Source: Thioalbus denitrificans
GTDB lineage: Bacteria; Pseudomonadota; Gammaproteobacteria; DSM-26407
Assembly: GCF_003337735.1 (NCBI RefSeq)
Contig: NZ_QPJY01000001.1
Span: 722,175-786,174, forward strand
DNA: 64,000 bases
Direction of reading: 5' to 3'
The stretch's first letter is position 1. Each line of letters opens with the position of its first letter. The position numbers and the translations under genes were made by a program. The notes below the pieces were generated by a model. It made no database searches. It had not been told where the DNA came from and saw nothing but the letters and a program-made list of their open reading frames with translations. Below are positions 9,879 through 18,300 of this stretch, one piece after another.

Positions 9879-10310
9879 ATGTTCAAGACCATACTCGTCC
9901 CGGTGGATCTGAAGGACACCCCGCTGGCCCGCAAGGCCATGGCCATCGCGGTTGACCAGGCACGCCAGGAGAACACCGGCCTGCACCTGATCTCGGTGCT
10001 GCCCGGCTTCGGGATGCCCATCGTGGCCTCCTACTTCCCCACCGCGGCGATGCGCGAGGCGAAGAAGGAGATACGCGCCAAGCTCAAGGCCTATGCCGAG
10101 CAGCATGTCCCGGAGGATGTCCAGGTGGCGGTAGCCGTGGCCGAGGGCAACCCCTACGAGCAGATCCTGAAGCAGGCGAAAAAGATCGGGGCGGATCTGA
10201 TCGTCATGCCCAGCTATGCCAGGCGGGGTGGCGATGAGGTTCTGCTCGGCTCCTGCGCGTCGAAGGTCGTGCGTCATGCCCACTGCTCGGTGGCCGTGGT
10301 CCGGGTCTGA
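9879..10310 (+). CDS. Universal stress protein, UspA family (second of pair)
   Basis: UspA-fold protein of 143 residues (MFKTILVPVDLKDTPLARKA...), similar to the gene 106 bp upstream, so the pair probably arose by duplication. Its loop ARRGGDEVLLGSCASKVVRH keeps the Gly-x9-Gly-Ser pattern of ATP-binding Usp proteins, unlike its partner. The ATG at 9879 has an AAGGAAGA site. If the first copy has lost nucleotide binding, the two could form a heterodimer in which only one subunit binds ATP. That is a hypothesis. Repeat element D1 starts 13 bp after the stop. Confidence 0.9.
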   Translation: MFKTILVPVDLKDTPLARKAMAIAVDQARQENTGLHLISVLPGFGMPIVASYFPTAAMREAKKEIRAKLKAYAEQHVPEDVQVAVAVAEGNPYEQILKQAKKIGADLIVMPSYARRGGDEVLLGSCASKVVRHAHCSVAVVRV

Positions 10311-10324
10311 ACGGGGCCGGGGAA

Positions 10325-10596
10325 CTAGTGTACTGCGTCACTCTTGGAGGCACATTCAGCGAGTCGTTGGCCGGTCAGATGCAAGGCGCGCTTGCGCAGG
10401 AATGGCAGGCCCCCTTTCAAGCAAGCGCAACGCCGCAGATGGCCGGCCAACGGCTCGCCCGCAGGGAGCCCCCCGAAAGCGCCATGACTGCGTTGCAGCG
10501 CTTGACAAGGGAACAGCCATTGCCTGCGCACTGCGCCTTGTCCTGGCACTTTCGGGGGGCTCTGAAAGTACCTCCAAGAGTGACGCAGTACACTAG
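10325..10596. repeat. Element D1: 272-bp MITE-like element with perfect terminal inverted repeats
   Basis: The terminal 26 bp at 10325-10350 (CTAGTGTACTGCGTCACTCT...) are repeated exactly in inverted orientation at 10571-10596. The first four bases, CTAG, could be a target duplication or part of the terminus. A core module at 10353-10457 is shared with element D2 in opposite orientation. An inner inverted pair GAGCCCCCCGAAAG / CTTTCGGGGGGCTC lies nearer the right end. There is no coding potential. It fills the 370-bp gap before the aminotransferase. Confidence 0.85.
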
Positions 10597-10641
10597 GTAA
10601 CGGATGAAGGATAAATGGACCGCATCCTTCGAAAGCCGGGG

Positions 10642-10664
10642 TAGGGTGCGCCGTGCGCACCGAT
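10642..10664 (+). repeat. Single REP-like unit (GTAGGGTGCGCCGTGCGCACC)
   Basis: A self-complementary unit GGGTAGGGTGCGCCGTGCGC between D1 and the aminotransferase start. The same sequence occurs as an inverted pair at 56810-56882. Confidence 0.6.
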
Positions 10665-10683
10665 CTGCTGAATCGAGGCTTCC

Positions 10684-12021
10684 ATGAGCCACGTCTTCTA
10701 TCGCAATCCGTACAAGAAGTACCCGGTGGTCGCCCGCGGCAAGGGCGTCTACCTCTACGACAGGCAGGGCAAGCGCTACCTGGACGGCTGCGGCGGGGCG
10801 GTGGTCTCCGCCATCGGCCACCATGTTCCGGAGGTGGTGGAGGCCATCAAGGCCCAACTCGACTCGGTGGAGTTCGCCCACACCAGCCAGTTCACCAACG
10901 ATCCCCAGGAGGAGCTGGCGGAGCTGCTGGCCGAACGGGCGCCGGGCGGGCTCGACTTCACCTACTTCGTCTCCGGCGGTTCCGAGGCGGTGGAGTCGGC
11001 GCTGAAGATGGCCCGCGCCTACTGGGTGCAGATGGGGCGGCCAGAGAAGTGGATGGTCATCGGCCGCGAGCAGAGCTACCACGGCAACACCCTGGGGGCG
11101 CTGGCGGTCGGCGGCAACCTGTGGCGCCGGGCCATCTATGAACCCATGCTCTACCCGCGGCCGCGGGTGGCCCCCTGTTACTGTTACCGCTGTCCCTTCG
11201 GCAGGCACCCGGAGAGCTGCTCGCTCGAGTGCGCCGACGATCTGGAGCGGGCCATCCAGGAGGTGGGGCCGGAAAAGGTCTCGGCGTTCATCGCCGAGCC
11301 CATCGTGGGGGCGACCGCGGGGGCGCTGACGCCGCCGGCGGGCTACTTCCAGCGCATCCGTGAAATCTGCGATCGCCACGATGTGCTGTTCATCGCCGAC
11401 GAGGTGATGACCGGGCTCGGCCGCACCGGGGCCTGGTTCGCCATGAAGCACTGGGGCGTGGTGCCCGATCTCATGTGCCTGGCCAAGGGCCTGGCGGCGG
11501 GTTACGTGCCCGTGGGCGCCACCATGGTCCACCACCGCATCAACGACACCTTCCACAACCGGCGCAACGTCTTCCAGCACGGCCACACCTACATGGGGCA
11601 CCCGCTGGCGGCGGCCGCCGGGGTGGCGGTCATCCGCTACATGAGCGAGCACAAGCTCGTGGATCGCAGCCGCAAGCTGGGCAAGTACCTGCGCGAGCAG
11701 CTCCAGGCCGCCTGCGGGGATCATCCCCACGTGGGGGAGATCCGCGGCCGCGGACTGTTCGTCGGCATGGAGTTCGTCAAGGATCGCGAGAGCCGGACGC
11801 CCTTCGAGCCGGAGACCGGCTTCCACAACCTGGTGGGCGACGCGGCCTTCGAGCTGGGCCTGATTCTCTACCCCACCGGCGGCACCATCGACGGCCGCCG
11901 CGGCGATCACGTCCTCATCGCCCCGCCGTTCATCATCACCCGCAGCCAGATCGACCGCCTGGTGGAGATCCTGGGCCGGGCCCTGGAGCGGGCGACGAAA
12001 CAGGTGGCGGGCAGGGGTTAG
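10684..12021 (+). CDS. Class III PLP-dependent aminotransferase
   Basis: Fold-type I, class III (omega/beta-amino acid type) aminotransferase, 445 residues. The PLP lysine is Lys268 in CLAKGLAAGYVPVGA, the pyridine-N Asp lies in LFIADEVMTGLGRTG, and the phosphate-binding SGGSEAVESALKMAR is intact. A Cys-rich insert CYCYRCPFGRHPESCSLEC near residues 161-180 resembles that of several omega-aminotransferases. Amino donor and acceptor are not predictable. It precedes a BKACE-type enzyme and a molybdopterin oxidoreductase, so it may convert an amino acid into the keto acid used downstream. Repeat A5 separates it from the next gene. Confidence 0.92.
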   Translation: MSHVFYRNPYKKYPVVARGKGVYLYDRQGKRYLDGCGGAVVSAIGHHVPEVVEAIKAQLDSVEFAHTSQFTNDPQEELAELLAERAPGGLDFTYFVSGGSEAVESALKMARAYWVQMGRPEKWMVIGREQSYHGNTLGALAVGGNLWRRAIYEPMLYPRPRVAPCYCYRCPFGRHPESCSLECADDLERAIQEVGPEKVSAFIAEPIVGATAGALTPPAGYFQRIREICDRHDVLFIADEVMTGLGRTGAWFAMKHWGVVPDLMCLAKGLAAGYVPVGATMVHHRINDTFHNRRNVFQHGHTYMGHPLAAAAGVAVIRYMSEHKLVDRSRKLGKYLREQLQAACGDHPHVGEIRGRGLFVGMEFVKDRESRTPFEPETGFHNLVGDAAFELGLILYPTGGTIDGRRGDHVLIAPPFIITRSQIDRLVEILGRALERATKQVAGRG

Positions 12022-12036
12022 TCGGGAAAATACATT

Positions 12037-12307
12037 TTCACCACGAAGGCACGAAGGACACGAAGAGAGGATGTATGAACCGCAGATTTGCGTTGATTGA
12101 CGCAGATTCTTTTGCGCGAATGATGGTCTTGCGGCAGTTCTCCGGCAGCCGGATTTTACCCGATGGCTTTGGCGCTCAAACACCGTGGCCTGGATTTTCG
12201 GTGTGCAATCCAGTCATTCGCTGTACGAATCAACGCCAATCAACGCAAATCTGCGGTTAACTTCTTTTCTTGTTTTTTCTTCGTGTCCTTCGTGCCTTCG
12301 TGGTGAA
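12037..12307. repeat. Palindromic repeat family A, complete copy A5
   Basis: Outer arms 12037-12065 and 12277-12307, inner arms 12075-12109 and 12228-12260. The centre contains GGATTTTCGGTGTGCAATCC, a diverged form of the central hairpin in copy A4. It fills the gap between the aminotransferase and the BKACE gene; nothing else is visible there. Confidence 0.9.
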
Positions 12308-12324
12308 CCAGGAGTTCTATCAAT

Positions 12325-13161
12325 ATGACGGCCATCGAGACGGGCGGGGAGGTGGTGATCACCGTGGCGCCGAACGGGGCGCGGCGGGGGCGGGTTGACC
12401 ACGCCGCGATTCCCCTGACGCCGGAGGCGATCGCCGCCGAGGCGAGTGCCTGCGAGGCGGCGGGGGCGGCCATCCTGCACCTGCACGTACGCGACGGGGA
12501 CGGGGCCCATTCCCTCGATCCGGGGCGTTACCGCGAGGCCATGGCGGCGGTGGCCGGGGTCTGCGATCTCGTGGTGCAGCCCACCACCGAGCGCGCGGGC
12601 CGGTTCGGGCCGGCGGAGATGATGGCGGTCCAGCGGGCGCTCGCCCCGGAGATGATCTCGCTGAACCTGCAGGAGCTGCTGGGCGGGGACAGCGAACCGG
12701 AACAGGCCGCGGCGCGGGATTTCCTGGTGGAGATCCATGCCGCCGGCACGATACCCCAGTACATCGCCTACGCGCCGGAACAGCTTCAGCGACTGCGCGC
12801 CTGGTGGGACCAGGGCTGGATTCCCCAGCAGAATCCCTACGTGCTGCTGGTCGTCGGCCGCTACGCCGGTCCCCCCGGCAGCCGCGCCGACCTGCTGGCC
12901 TGGCTGCCCCTGCTGCCCGCGGCATGGACCTGGGGCGTATGCGCCTTCGGTCCGGAGGAGCTGGCGATCAATACCCTGGCGGCGCTCGCGGGCGGTCACT
13001 GCCGGGTGGGATTCGAGAACAACCTGGAGCGCCGCCCCGGGGAGCTCCTGGCCAGCAACAGTGCCCAGGTGGAGCGCCTCGGCGGCGTGCTCGCCGAGCT
13101 CGGCCTCGCGCCGGCCACCGCCGCCCGGGTCCGCGCCCGCTTCGGGATCGAAAGACCATGA
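12325..13161 (+). CDS. DUF849 / BKACE-family beta-keto acid cleavage enzyme
   Basis: Member of the 3-keto-5-aminohexanoate cleavage (BKACE) family, which condenses a beta-keto acid with acetyl-CoA and releases acetoacetate plus a new acyl-CoA. The 278-residue protein has the zinc motif HLHVRD (His52, His54) and the third metal ligand Glu231 in RVGFENN. The residue after that Glu is Asn232, where characterised Kce has the catalytic Asp. The usual glycine-rich segment is replaced by SLNLQELLGGD, so this is a divergent subgroup. The start has an AGGAG site. The stop overlaps the next start by 4 bp (ATGA). Substrate unknown. Confidence 0.85.
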   Translation: MTAIETGGEVVITVAPNGARRGRVDHAAIPLTPEAIAAEASACEAAGAAILHLHVRDGDGAHSLDPGRYREAMAAVAGVCDLVVQPTTERAGRFGPAEMMAVQRALAPEMISLNLQELLGGDSEPEQAAARDFLVEIHAAGTIPQYIAYAPEQLQRLRAWWDQGWIPQQNPYVLLVVGRYAGPPGSRADLLAWLPLLPAAWTWGVCAFGPEELAINTLAALAGGHCRVGFENNLERRPGELLASNSAQVERLGGVLAELGLAPATAARVRARFGIERP

Positions 13162-15182
13162 CAACGCACTACAGCACCTGTCCCCTGGACTGCCCCGGTG
13201 CCTGCGCCCTCGCGGTGGAGGTTGAGAACGGGCGCCTGGCCCATATCGGCGGCTGGAAGACGCACCCCTTCACCCGCGGGGTCATCTGCGGGAAGGTGAA
13301 CCGCTACCGCGAGGTCCAGGAGGGGGCGCGCATCCTCAGACCCCTGCTGCGGGACGGGCCGAAGGGGAGCGGCCGGTTCCGCGAGGCGGACTGGGACGAG
13401 GCCCTGGAGGTTGCGGCAGGGCGCCTGCGGGCGGCCATGGCGCGCCACGGGCCGCAGACGGTGCTGCCTTATTACTATGGCGGCACCATGGGCGTGGTGC
13501 AGCAGAAGGCCGTGGAGCGCCTGGCCCATCATGCGGGATTCTCGCGCCTGGGGCGGACTATCTGCTTCCCCATCGCGGAGTCGGGCTGGCTGGCCGGGGT
13601 GGGCGCCACCATCGGTCCTGCGCCCGAGGAGGCGGCGGAGAGCGACCTGGTGGTGCTGTGGGGCATCAACGCCGTCTCCACCCACGTCAACTTCATGACG
13701 CTGGTAAAGGCGGCGCGCCGCAGGGGAGCGCGGCTGGTGGTGGTGGACCCCTATCGCACCCGCACGGCCAGGCTTGCCGATCTCCATCTCAATCCCCGTC
13801 CCGGCACCGACGCCGCGCTCGCCTGCGCGATGATGCAGGTGCTGCTCGAGGAGGGGTTCGCCGACCGGGACTACCTGGCGCGCCAGACCGATTTCGATGC
13901 CGGGGTGGAGGCCCATCTCGCCACCCGGACGCCGGAGTGGGCCGCGCCCGTCACCGGACTGGACGCGGAGACGATCCGGGCGTTCGCCCGTGCCTACGGG
14001 CGTGCCGCGCGGCCCTTCATCCGCATCGGCCTGGGGATGAGCCGGCAGCGCAACGGTGCGGTCAACGTCCATGCCGTCTCCTGCCTGCCGTCGGTGACCG
14101 GGGCCTGGCCCAGGCGCGGCGCTGGGGCCCTGTTCGCCACCGGCGCCGCGTTCCGGGTGGATGACGGGCCGGTGCGGCGCACCGACCTTGCCGACCCCGC
14201 GGTGCGGGAGCTGGACATGAGCCGGCTGGGCCGCTGGCTCACCGACCCGGGGCTGGAACCGCCGGTGACGGCCCTGCTGGTCTTCAACGCCAATCCGGCC
14301 GGTTCCTGCCCGGAGCTGGGGCGGGTCCATGCCGGGCTGGCGCGGGAGGATCTGTTCACCCTGGTGCACGAGCAGGTGATGAGCGATACCGCCCGGTTTG
14401 CCGACGTGGTTCTCCCGGCCACCACCTTCCTGGAGCATCCGGATCTCTACAAGTCCTACGGCCAGTACACCCTGCAGTTGGCGGAGGCGGTGCTGCCCCC
14501 GACCGGCGCGGCGCGCTGCAACCACGAGGTGGTCAACGCCCTGGCGCGGCGCCTGGGGCTCGACGGGCCGGATTTCAGCGGTGACAGCGAGGCGATGATC
14601 GACCGGGTGCTGACGGCGTCGGGACTGCCGCCGCGCGCGGAGCTGGCCCGGCGGCACTGGATCGATTGTGCGCCCCCGGAGGCGGATACCCACTTCCGCG
14701 CGGGATTCCCCCAGCCCGGCGGCCGCTTCAGGTTCCGGCCGGCGTGGTCCGATCCGGCCATGCCGGCGCTGCCAGATCACTGGCCGGTCAACCGCCGCGA
14801 CCTGCCGGAAGCGGCGCGCTATCCCCTCGATTTCATGACACCGCCGGCCCACGAGGTGCTCAACACCACCTTCAGCGCCACCCCTTCGGCCGCCCGGCGG
14901 CTGCCGCCGCGGCTCTGGATTCACCCGGAGGACGCCGTTGCGCGCGGGATCGCCGATGGCGACCGGGTGGCCGTCTACAATGACCTGGGGCGGCTGCACC
15001 TGGTCGCCCGGGTGACCACGGATGTGCGCCCCGGGCTCACCTTGTGCGAGTCCAATTTCCGCAGCGGGGATTTTCCGGGCCCGGGGAATCTGAACCACCT
15101 CGCCCATGGGGATCCGGTGGCGCCACGGGGCGGGCCGGCCTTTCACGACAACCGGGTGGAGGTGGCCCGGATGGTATCCTGA
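13158..15182 (+). CDS. Molybdopterin-dependent oxidoreductase with N-terminal [4Fe-4S] site
   Basis: DMSO-reductase-superfamily catalytic subunit, 674 residues. Cys8, Cys12, Cys16 and Cys44 form a Cx3Cx3Cx27C iron-sulfur motif. Cys136 in RTICFPIAESGW lies where formate dehydrogenases carry the molybdenum-ligating (seleno)Cys, and the C-terminal molydopterin-dinucleotide domain (LDFMTPPAHEVLNTTFSA) is present. There is no Tat signal, so it is predicted cytoplasmic. No electron-transfer or membrane subunit lies beside it. The ATG overlaps the BKACE stop, which implies coupled translation and a shared pathway. Substrate unknown; formate dehydrogenase or biotin-sulfoxide-reductase labels would be guesses. 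Confidence 0.88.
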   Translation: MTTHYSTCPLDCPGACALAVEVENGRLAHIGGWKTHPFTRGVICGKVNRYREVQEGARILRPLLRDGPKGSGRFREADWDEALEVAAGRLRAAMARHGPQTVLPYYYGGTMGVVQQKAVERLAHHAGFSRLGRTICFPIAESGWLAGVGATIGPAPEEAAESDLVVLWGINAVSTHVNFMTLVKAARRRGARLVVVDPYRTRTARLADLHLNPRPGTDAALACAMMQVLLEEGFADRDYLARQTDFDAGVEAHLATRTPEWAAPVTGLDAETIRAFARAYGRAARPFIRIGLGMSRQRNGAVNVHAVSCLPSVTGAWPRRGAGALFATGAAFRVDDGPVRRTDLADPAVRELDMSRLGRWLTDPGLEPPVTALLVFNANPAGSCPELGRVHAGLAREDLFTLVHEQVMSDTARFADVVLPATTFLEHPDLYKSYGQYTLQLAEAVLPPTGAARCNHEVVNALARRLGLDGPDFSGDSEAMIDRVLTASGLPPRAELARRHWIDCAPPEADTHFRAGFPQPGGRFRFRPAWSDPAMPALPDHWPVNRRDLPEAARYPLDFMTPPAHEVLNTTFSATPSAARRLPPRLWIHPEDAVARGIADGDRVAVYNDLGRLHLVARVTTDVRPGLTLCESNFRSGDFPGPGNLNHLAHGDPVAPRGGPAFHDNRVEVARMVS

Positions 15183-15658
15183 GCCCGGCCTCCCGACGCG
15201 CGCCGCGGGCGCATCGTAAGCAGCATGACGGCCGTGCGGAAGGCCTGCCCGCAGGGCGGTTGCACGAGGACCCGGGGGTTGAGCCTGCCTGGATGGGCGA
15301 CTCCCGCGCCACCTTCCGAACGCGACCGGCGACGGGGATGCGGCTGCGTATAACCCTGCGATAAGCAGGTCAATATGGCTCCCGATTGACGAAGCGCAAG
15401 GAATCCGGCCTTTGGTTGGCGTAAGGTGAGGCGCTCTCAGGAGGCTATTAATGTTATTAATATCATTGGGTTGTGAAATTAATATGCCTTAAGTGCAGGC
15501 TGCCGACTGAGAATTGTCAGAAACTGTATTGAAGTCTTTCGGGTTGTCAGTGCCGACCCGTTTCACTACCATATTGCAGGTTTTTATCTATTAGAAAGTG
15601 GTGAACTGTTAATCGCTTGGGCGCAGTCCTCAAGTGCACACATCGGAGACCTGGGGTA
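15183..15658. other. Intergenic region upstream of petA
   Basis: The first about 240 bp are GC-rich with no recognisable gene. The second half is notably AT-rich, including ATTAATGTTATTAATATCAT at about 15448-15467, and holds the petA promoter candidate. No repeat-family copy is seen. Confidence 0.5.
15544..15572 (+). promoter_or_regulatory. Sigma-70-like promoter candidate for petABC
   Basis: TTGTCA at 15544-15549, 17-bp spacer, TACCAT at 15567-15572, about 87 bp upstream of the petA start and within the AT-rich part of the gap. Sequence match only. Confidence 0.5.
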
Positions 15659-16252
15659 ATGAGTAACGAGGGTGTAGATAAAGGCCGGCGCCGCCTCCTC
15701 ATCGGGGCGACCACGGCCATGGGCGCGGTGGGCGCCGCCTACGTGGCGGTACCGTTCATCAAATCCATGTCGCCCAGTGCCAAGGCACGGGCGGCGGGTG
15801 CTCCGGTGGAGGCGGACATCAGCAAGCTGGAACCGGGCCAGCGCATCACCGTGGAGTGGCGCGGCAAACCGATCTGGCTCGTCCACCGTACCGAGCAGAA
15901 CCTGAGCGATCTGGAGACGCTGCGCGATGTGCTCGCGGATCCCGATTCCGAGATGCCGCAGCAGCCCGATTACTGCAAGAACGCCACCCGTTCCATCAAG
16001 CCGGAAATCCTGGTGGCCATCGGCATCTGCACCCATCTGGGCTGTTCCCCCACCTACCGGCCGGACGTGGCGCCCGAGGACCTGGGCGCGGAGTGGAAGG
16101 GCGGCTTCTTCTGCCCCTGCCACGGTTCCAAGTTCGATCTGGCCGCGCGGGTCTACAAGGGCGTGCCCGCACCCACCAACCTGGTGATTCCGCCGCACAA
16201 GTATCTGTCCGACACGCTGATTGTGGTCGGTGAAGATGGGGAGGCCGCCTGA
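15659..16252 (+). CDS. petA: Ubiquinol-cytochrome c reductase Rieske iron-sulfur subunit
   Basis: Rieske [2Fe-2S] protein of the cytochrome bc1 complex, 197 residues. The N-terminus has a Tat-like GRRRLLIGATT followed by a membrane anchor. Cluster motifs are CTHLGC at 124-129 and CPCHGS at 152-157 (ligands Cys124, His126, Cys152, His155; disulfide Cys129-Cys154). It oxidises quinol and passes an electron to cytochrome c1. The start at 15659 follows GGAGACCTGGGG. Its stop shares one base with the petB start, so the three genes form a tight operon. Confidence 0.96.
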   Translation: MSNEGVDKGRRRLLIGATTAMGAVGAAYVAVPFIKSMSPSAKARAAGAPVEADISKLEPGQRITVEWRGKPIWLVHRTEQNLSDLETLRDVLADPDSEMPQQPDYCKNATRSIKPEILVAIGICTHLGCSPTYRPDVAPEDLGAEWKGGFFCPCHGSKFDLAARVYKGVPAPTNLVIPPHKYLSDTLIVVGEDGEAA

Positions 16253-17484
16253 TGAGCAGTCTGATGACCTGGATTGACGAGCGGTTCCCGCTCACCAAGG
16301 TGTGGAAGGAACACCTGTCCGAGTACTATGCGCCGAAGAACTTCAACTCCTGGTACTTCTTCGGCTCCCTGGCCCTGCTGGTACTGGTGCTCCAGATCCT
16401 GACCGGCATCTGGCTCGCCATGAGCTACAAGCCCGACGCGAAGCTCGCCTTCGACTCCGTCGAGTACATCATGCGCGACGTGGAGTGGGGCTGGCTCATC
16501 CGCTACATGCACTCCACCGGGGCCTCCGCCTTCTTCCTGGTGGTCTACCTGCACATGTTCCGCGGCCTTCTCTACGGCTCCTACCGCAAGCCGCGCGAAC
16601 TCATCTGGATCTTCGGCGTCGTCATCTACCTGGCGATGATGGCCACCGCGTTTTTCGGCTATCTGCTGCCCTGGGGCCAGATGTCCTACTGGGGTGCGCA
16701 GGTGATCGTGAACCTGTTCGCGGCGGTGCCCTACGTCGGCCCCGACCTGGCGGTCTGGGTCCGCGGTGACTTCGTCATCTCCGATGTCACCCTGAACCGT
16801 TTCTTCGCCTTCCACTTCCTGCTGCCCTTCATCCTGGTGGCCCTCGTGTTCCTGCACATCGTGGCGCTGCACAAGGTGGGTTCCAACAACCCCGACGGCG
16901 TGGAGATCAAGAAGGGGCCCAAGGGCAACCGCTGGAGCGATACCGCCCCGGCCGACGGCATTCCCTTCCACCCCTACTACACGGTGAAGGATATCTTCGG
17001 CGTGGGCGTGTTCCTCATCCTGTTCTCGGCGGTGCTGTTCTTCGCCCCGGAGATGGGTGGCCTGTTCCTCGAGCACCCCAACTTCACCCCGGCCGATCCG
17101 CTGACCACGCCGCCGCACATCGCGCCGGTCTGGTACTTCACCCCCTACTACGCCATGCTGCGTGCCGTTCCGCCCATGTTCGGCTCCCAGTTCCCCGGCG
17201 TGGTGGTGATGTTCGCGGCGATTGCGGTGTTCTTCTTCCTGCCGTGGCTGGATCGCAGCCCGGTGAAGTCCATCCGCTACAAGGGGCCGCTGTTCAAGTT
17301 CTGGATCGTGGTGTTCGCGATCTCCTTCGTGATCCTGGCCTGGCTCGGCATGCAGCCGGCGACCGGTTTGCTGACCAACCTGGCGCGGCTGTTCACCGTG
17401 GTGTACTTCCTGTTCTTCCTGCTGATGCCGTGGTACAGCAAGATCGACAAGACCAAGCCGGTTCCGGAGCGGGTGACCGATTAA
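16252..17484 (+). CDS. petB: Cytochrome b subunit of the bc1 complex
   Basis: Membrane subunit carrying two b hemes and both quinone sites, 410 residues. Heme-ligand helices include RYMHSTGASAFFLVVYLHMFRG and FAFHFLLPFILVALVFLHIVALH. The Qo motif PVWYF, the equivalent of the canonical PEWY loop with Val in place of Glu, is followed by TPYYAMLRAVP. That replacement is at a residue normally used for proton release and is worth checking against relatives. It starts at TGATG, overlapping the petA stop by one base. Confidence 0.95.
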   Translation: MSSLMTWIDERFPLTKVWKEHLSEYYAPKNFNSWYFFGSLALLVLVLQILTGIWLAMSYKPDAKLAFDSVEYIMRDVEWGWLIRYMHSTGASAFFLVVYLHMFRGLLYGSYRKPRELIWIFGVVIYLAMMATAFFGYLLPWGQMSYWGAQVIVNLFAAVPYVGPDLAVWVRGDFVISDVTLNRFFAFHFLLPFILVALVFLHIVALHKVGSNNPDGVEIKKGPKGNRWSDTAPADGIPFHPYYTVKDIFGVGVFLILFSAVLFFAPEMGGLFLEHPNFTPADPLTTPPHIAPVWYFTPYYAMLRAVPPMFGSQFPGVVVMFAAIAVFFFLPWLDRSPVKSIRYKGPLFKFWIVVFAISFVILAWLGMQPATGLLTNLARLFTVVYFLFFLLMPWYSKIDKTKPVPERVTD

Positions 17485-17499
17485 AGGGGTTCGTGAACG

Positions 17500-18240
17500 A
17501 TGAAAAAGATCATTCTTGCAAGTCTGCTGGCCCTCGCCCCGCTGGTCTCCCTGGCCGCCGGTGAAGGTCCGCAGTTGGATAAGGCCGGGATCGACCTCGA
17601 GGACAAGGCGTCCCTGCAGCGGGGTGCCGGCCACTTCTTCAACTACTGCGTCGGCTGCCATTCCCTGAAGTTCATGCGCTACAACCGCATGGGCCAGGAT
17701 CTGGGCATCTCCGACGAGGTGCTGAAGAGCACCATTCTGCCCTCCTACAAGAAGGCGGGTGACACGATCACCGTCTCCATGCCCGAGGATCTGGGCAAGA
17801 AGTGGTTCGGCAAGGCGCCGCCGGATCTCTCCGTGACCGCCCGCTATCGTGGCACGGACTGGATCTACACCTATCTGCGCTCCTTCTACCTGGATGACAA
17901 GCGTCCCTACGGCGTGAACAATCTCGTCTTCCCCGACGTGGGCATGCCCCATGTGCTGTGGGAACTGGAGGGCGCGAAGAAGGCGGTCTACAAGACCGAG
18001 ACCAATGCCGAGGGCAACGAGCACCAGGTGTTCGAGGGCTTCGAGCAGGTCAAGCCCGGCAAGCTTACCCCGGCCGAGTACGACCGTTTCGCCCGGGACC
18101 TCACCAACTTCCTCACCTATGTGGCCGAGCCGGTGCGGGTGGAGCGCGAAAAGTTGGGAATCTGGGTTATCCTATTCCTGCTCGTCTTCACTGGAGTGGC
18201 CTATCTGCTCAAGAAGGAGTACTGGAAGGACGTGCACTGA
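17500..18240 (+). CDS. petC: Cytochrome c1 of the bc1 complex
   Basis: Periplasmic c-type heme subunit, 246 residues. It has a signal peptide (MKKIILASLLALAPLVSLAA), the heme-attachment motif CVGCH at 50-54, the likely axial Met149 in VGMPHVLW, and a C-terminal membrane anchor near 222-240 ending KKEYWKDVH. It accepts electrons from the Rieske protein and reduces a soluble cytochrome c. It starts 15 bp after petB. A GC-rich hairpin downstream probably ends the operon. Confidence 0.95.
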   Translation: MKKIILASLLALAPLVSLAAGEGPQLDKAGIDLEDKASLQRGAGHFFNYCVGCHSLKFMRYNRMGQDLGISDEVLKSTILPSYKKAGDTITVSMPEDLGKKWFGKAPPDLSVTARYRGTDWIYTYLRSFYLDDKRPYGVNNLVFPDVGMPHVLWELEGAKKAVYKTETNAEGNEHQVFEGFEQVKPGKLTPAEYDRFARDLTNFLTYVAEPVRVEREKLGIWVILFLLVFTGVAYLLKKEYWKDVH

Positions 18241-18300
18241 CCGCTTGCCGGCCGGGGCGGGCTGCGTGCCCCGGGTGCAATTCTTCCTGGCTGTACTGAA

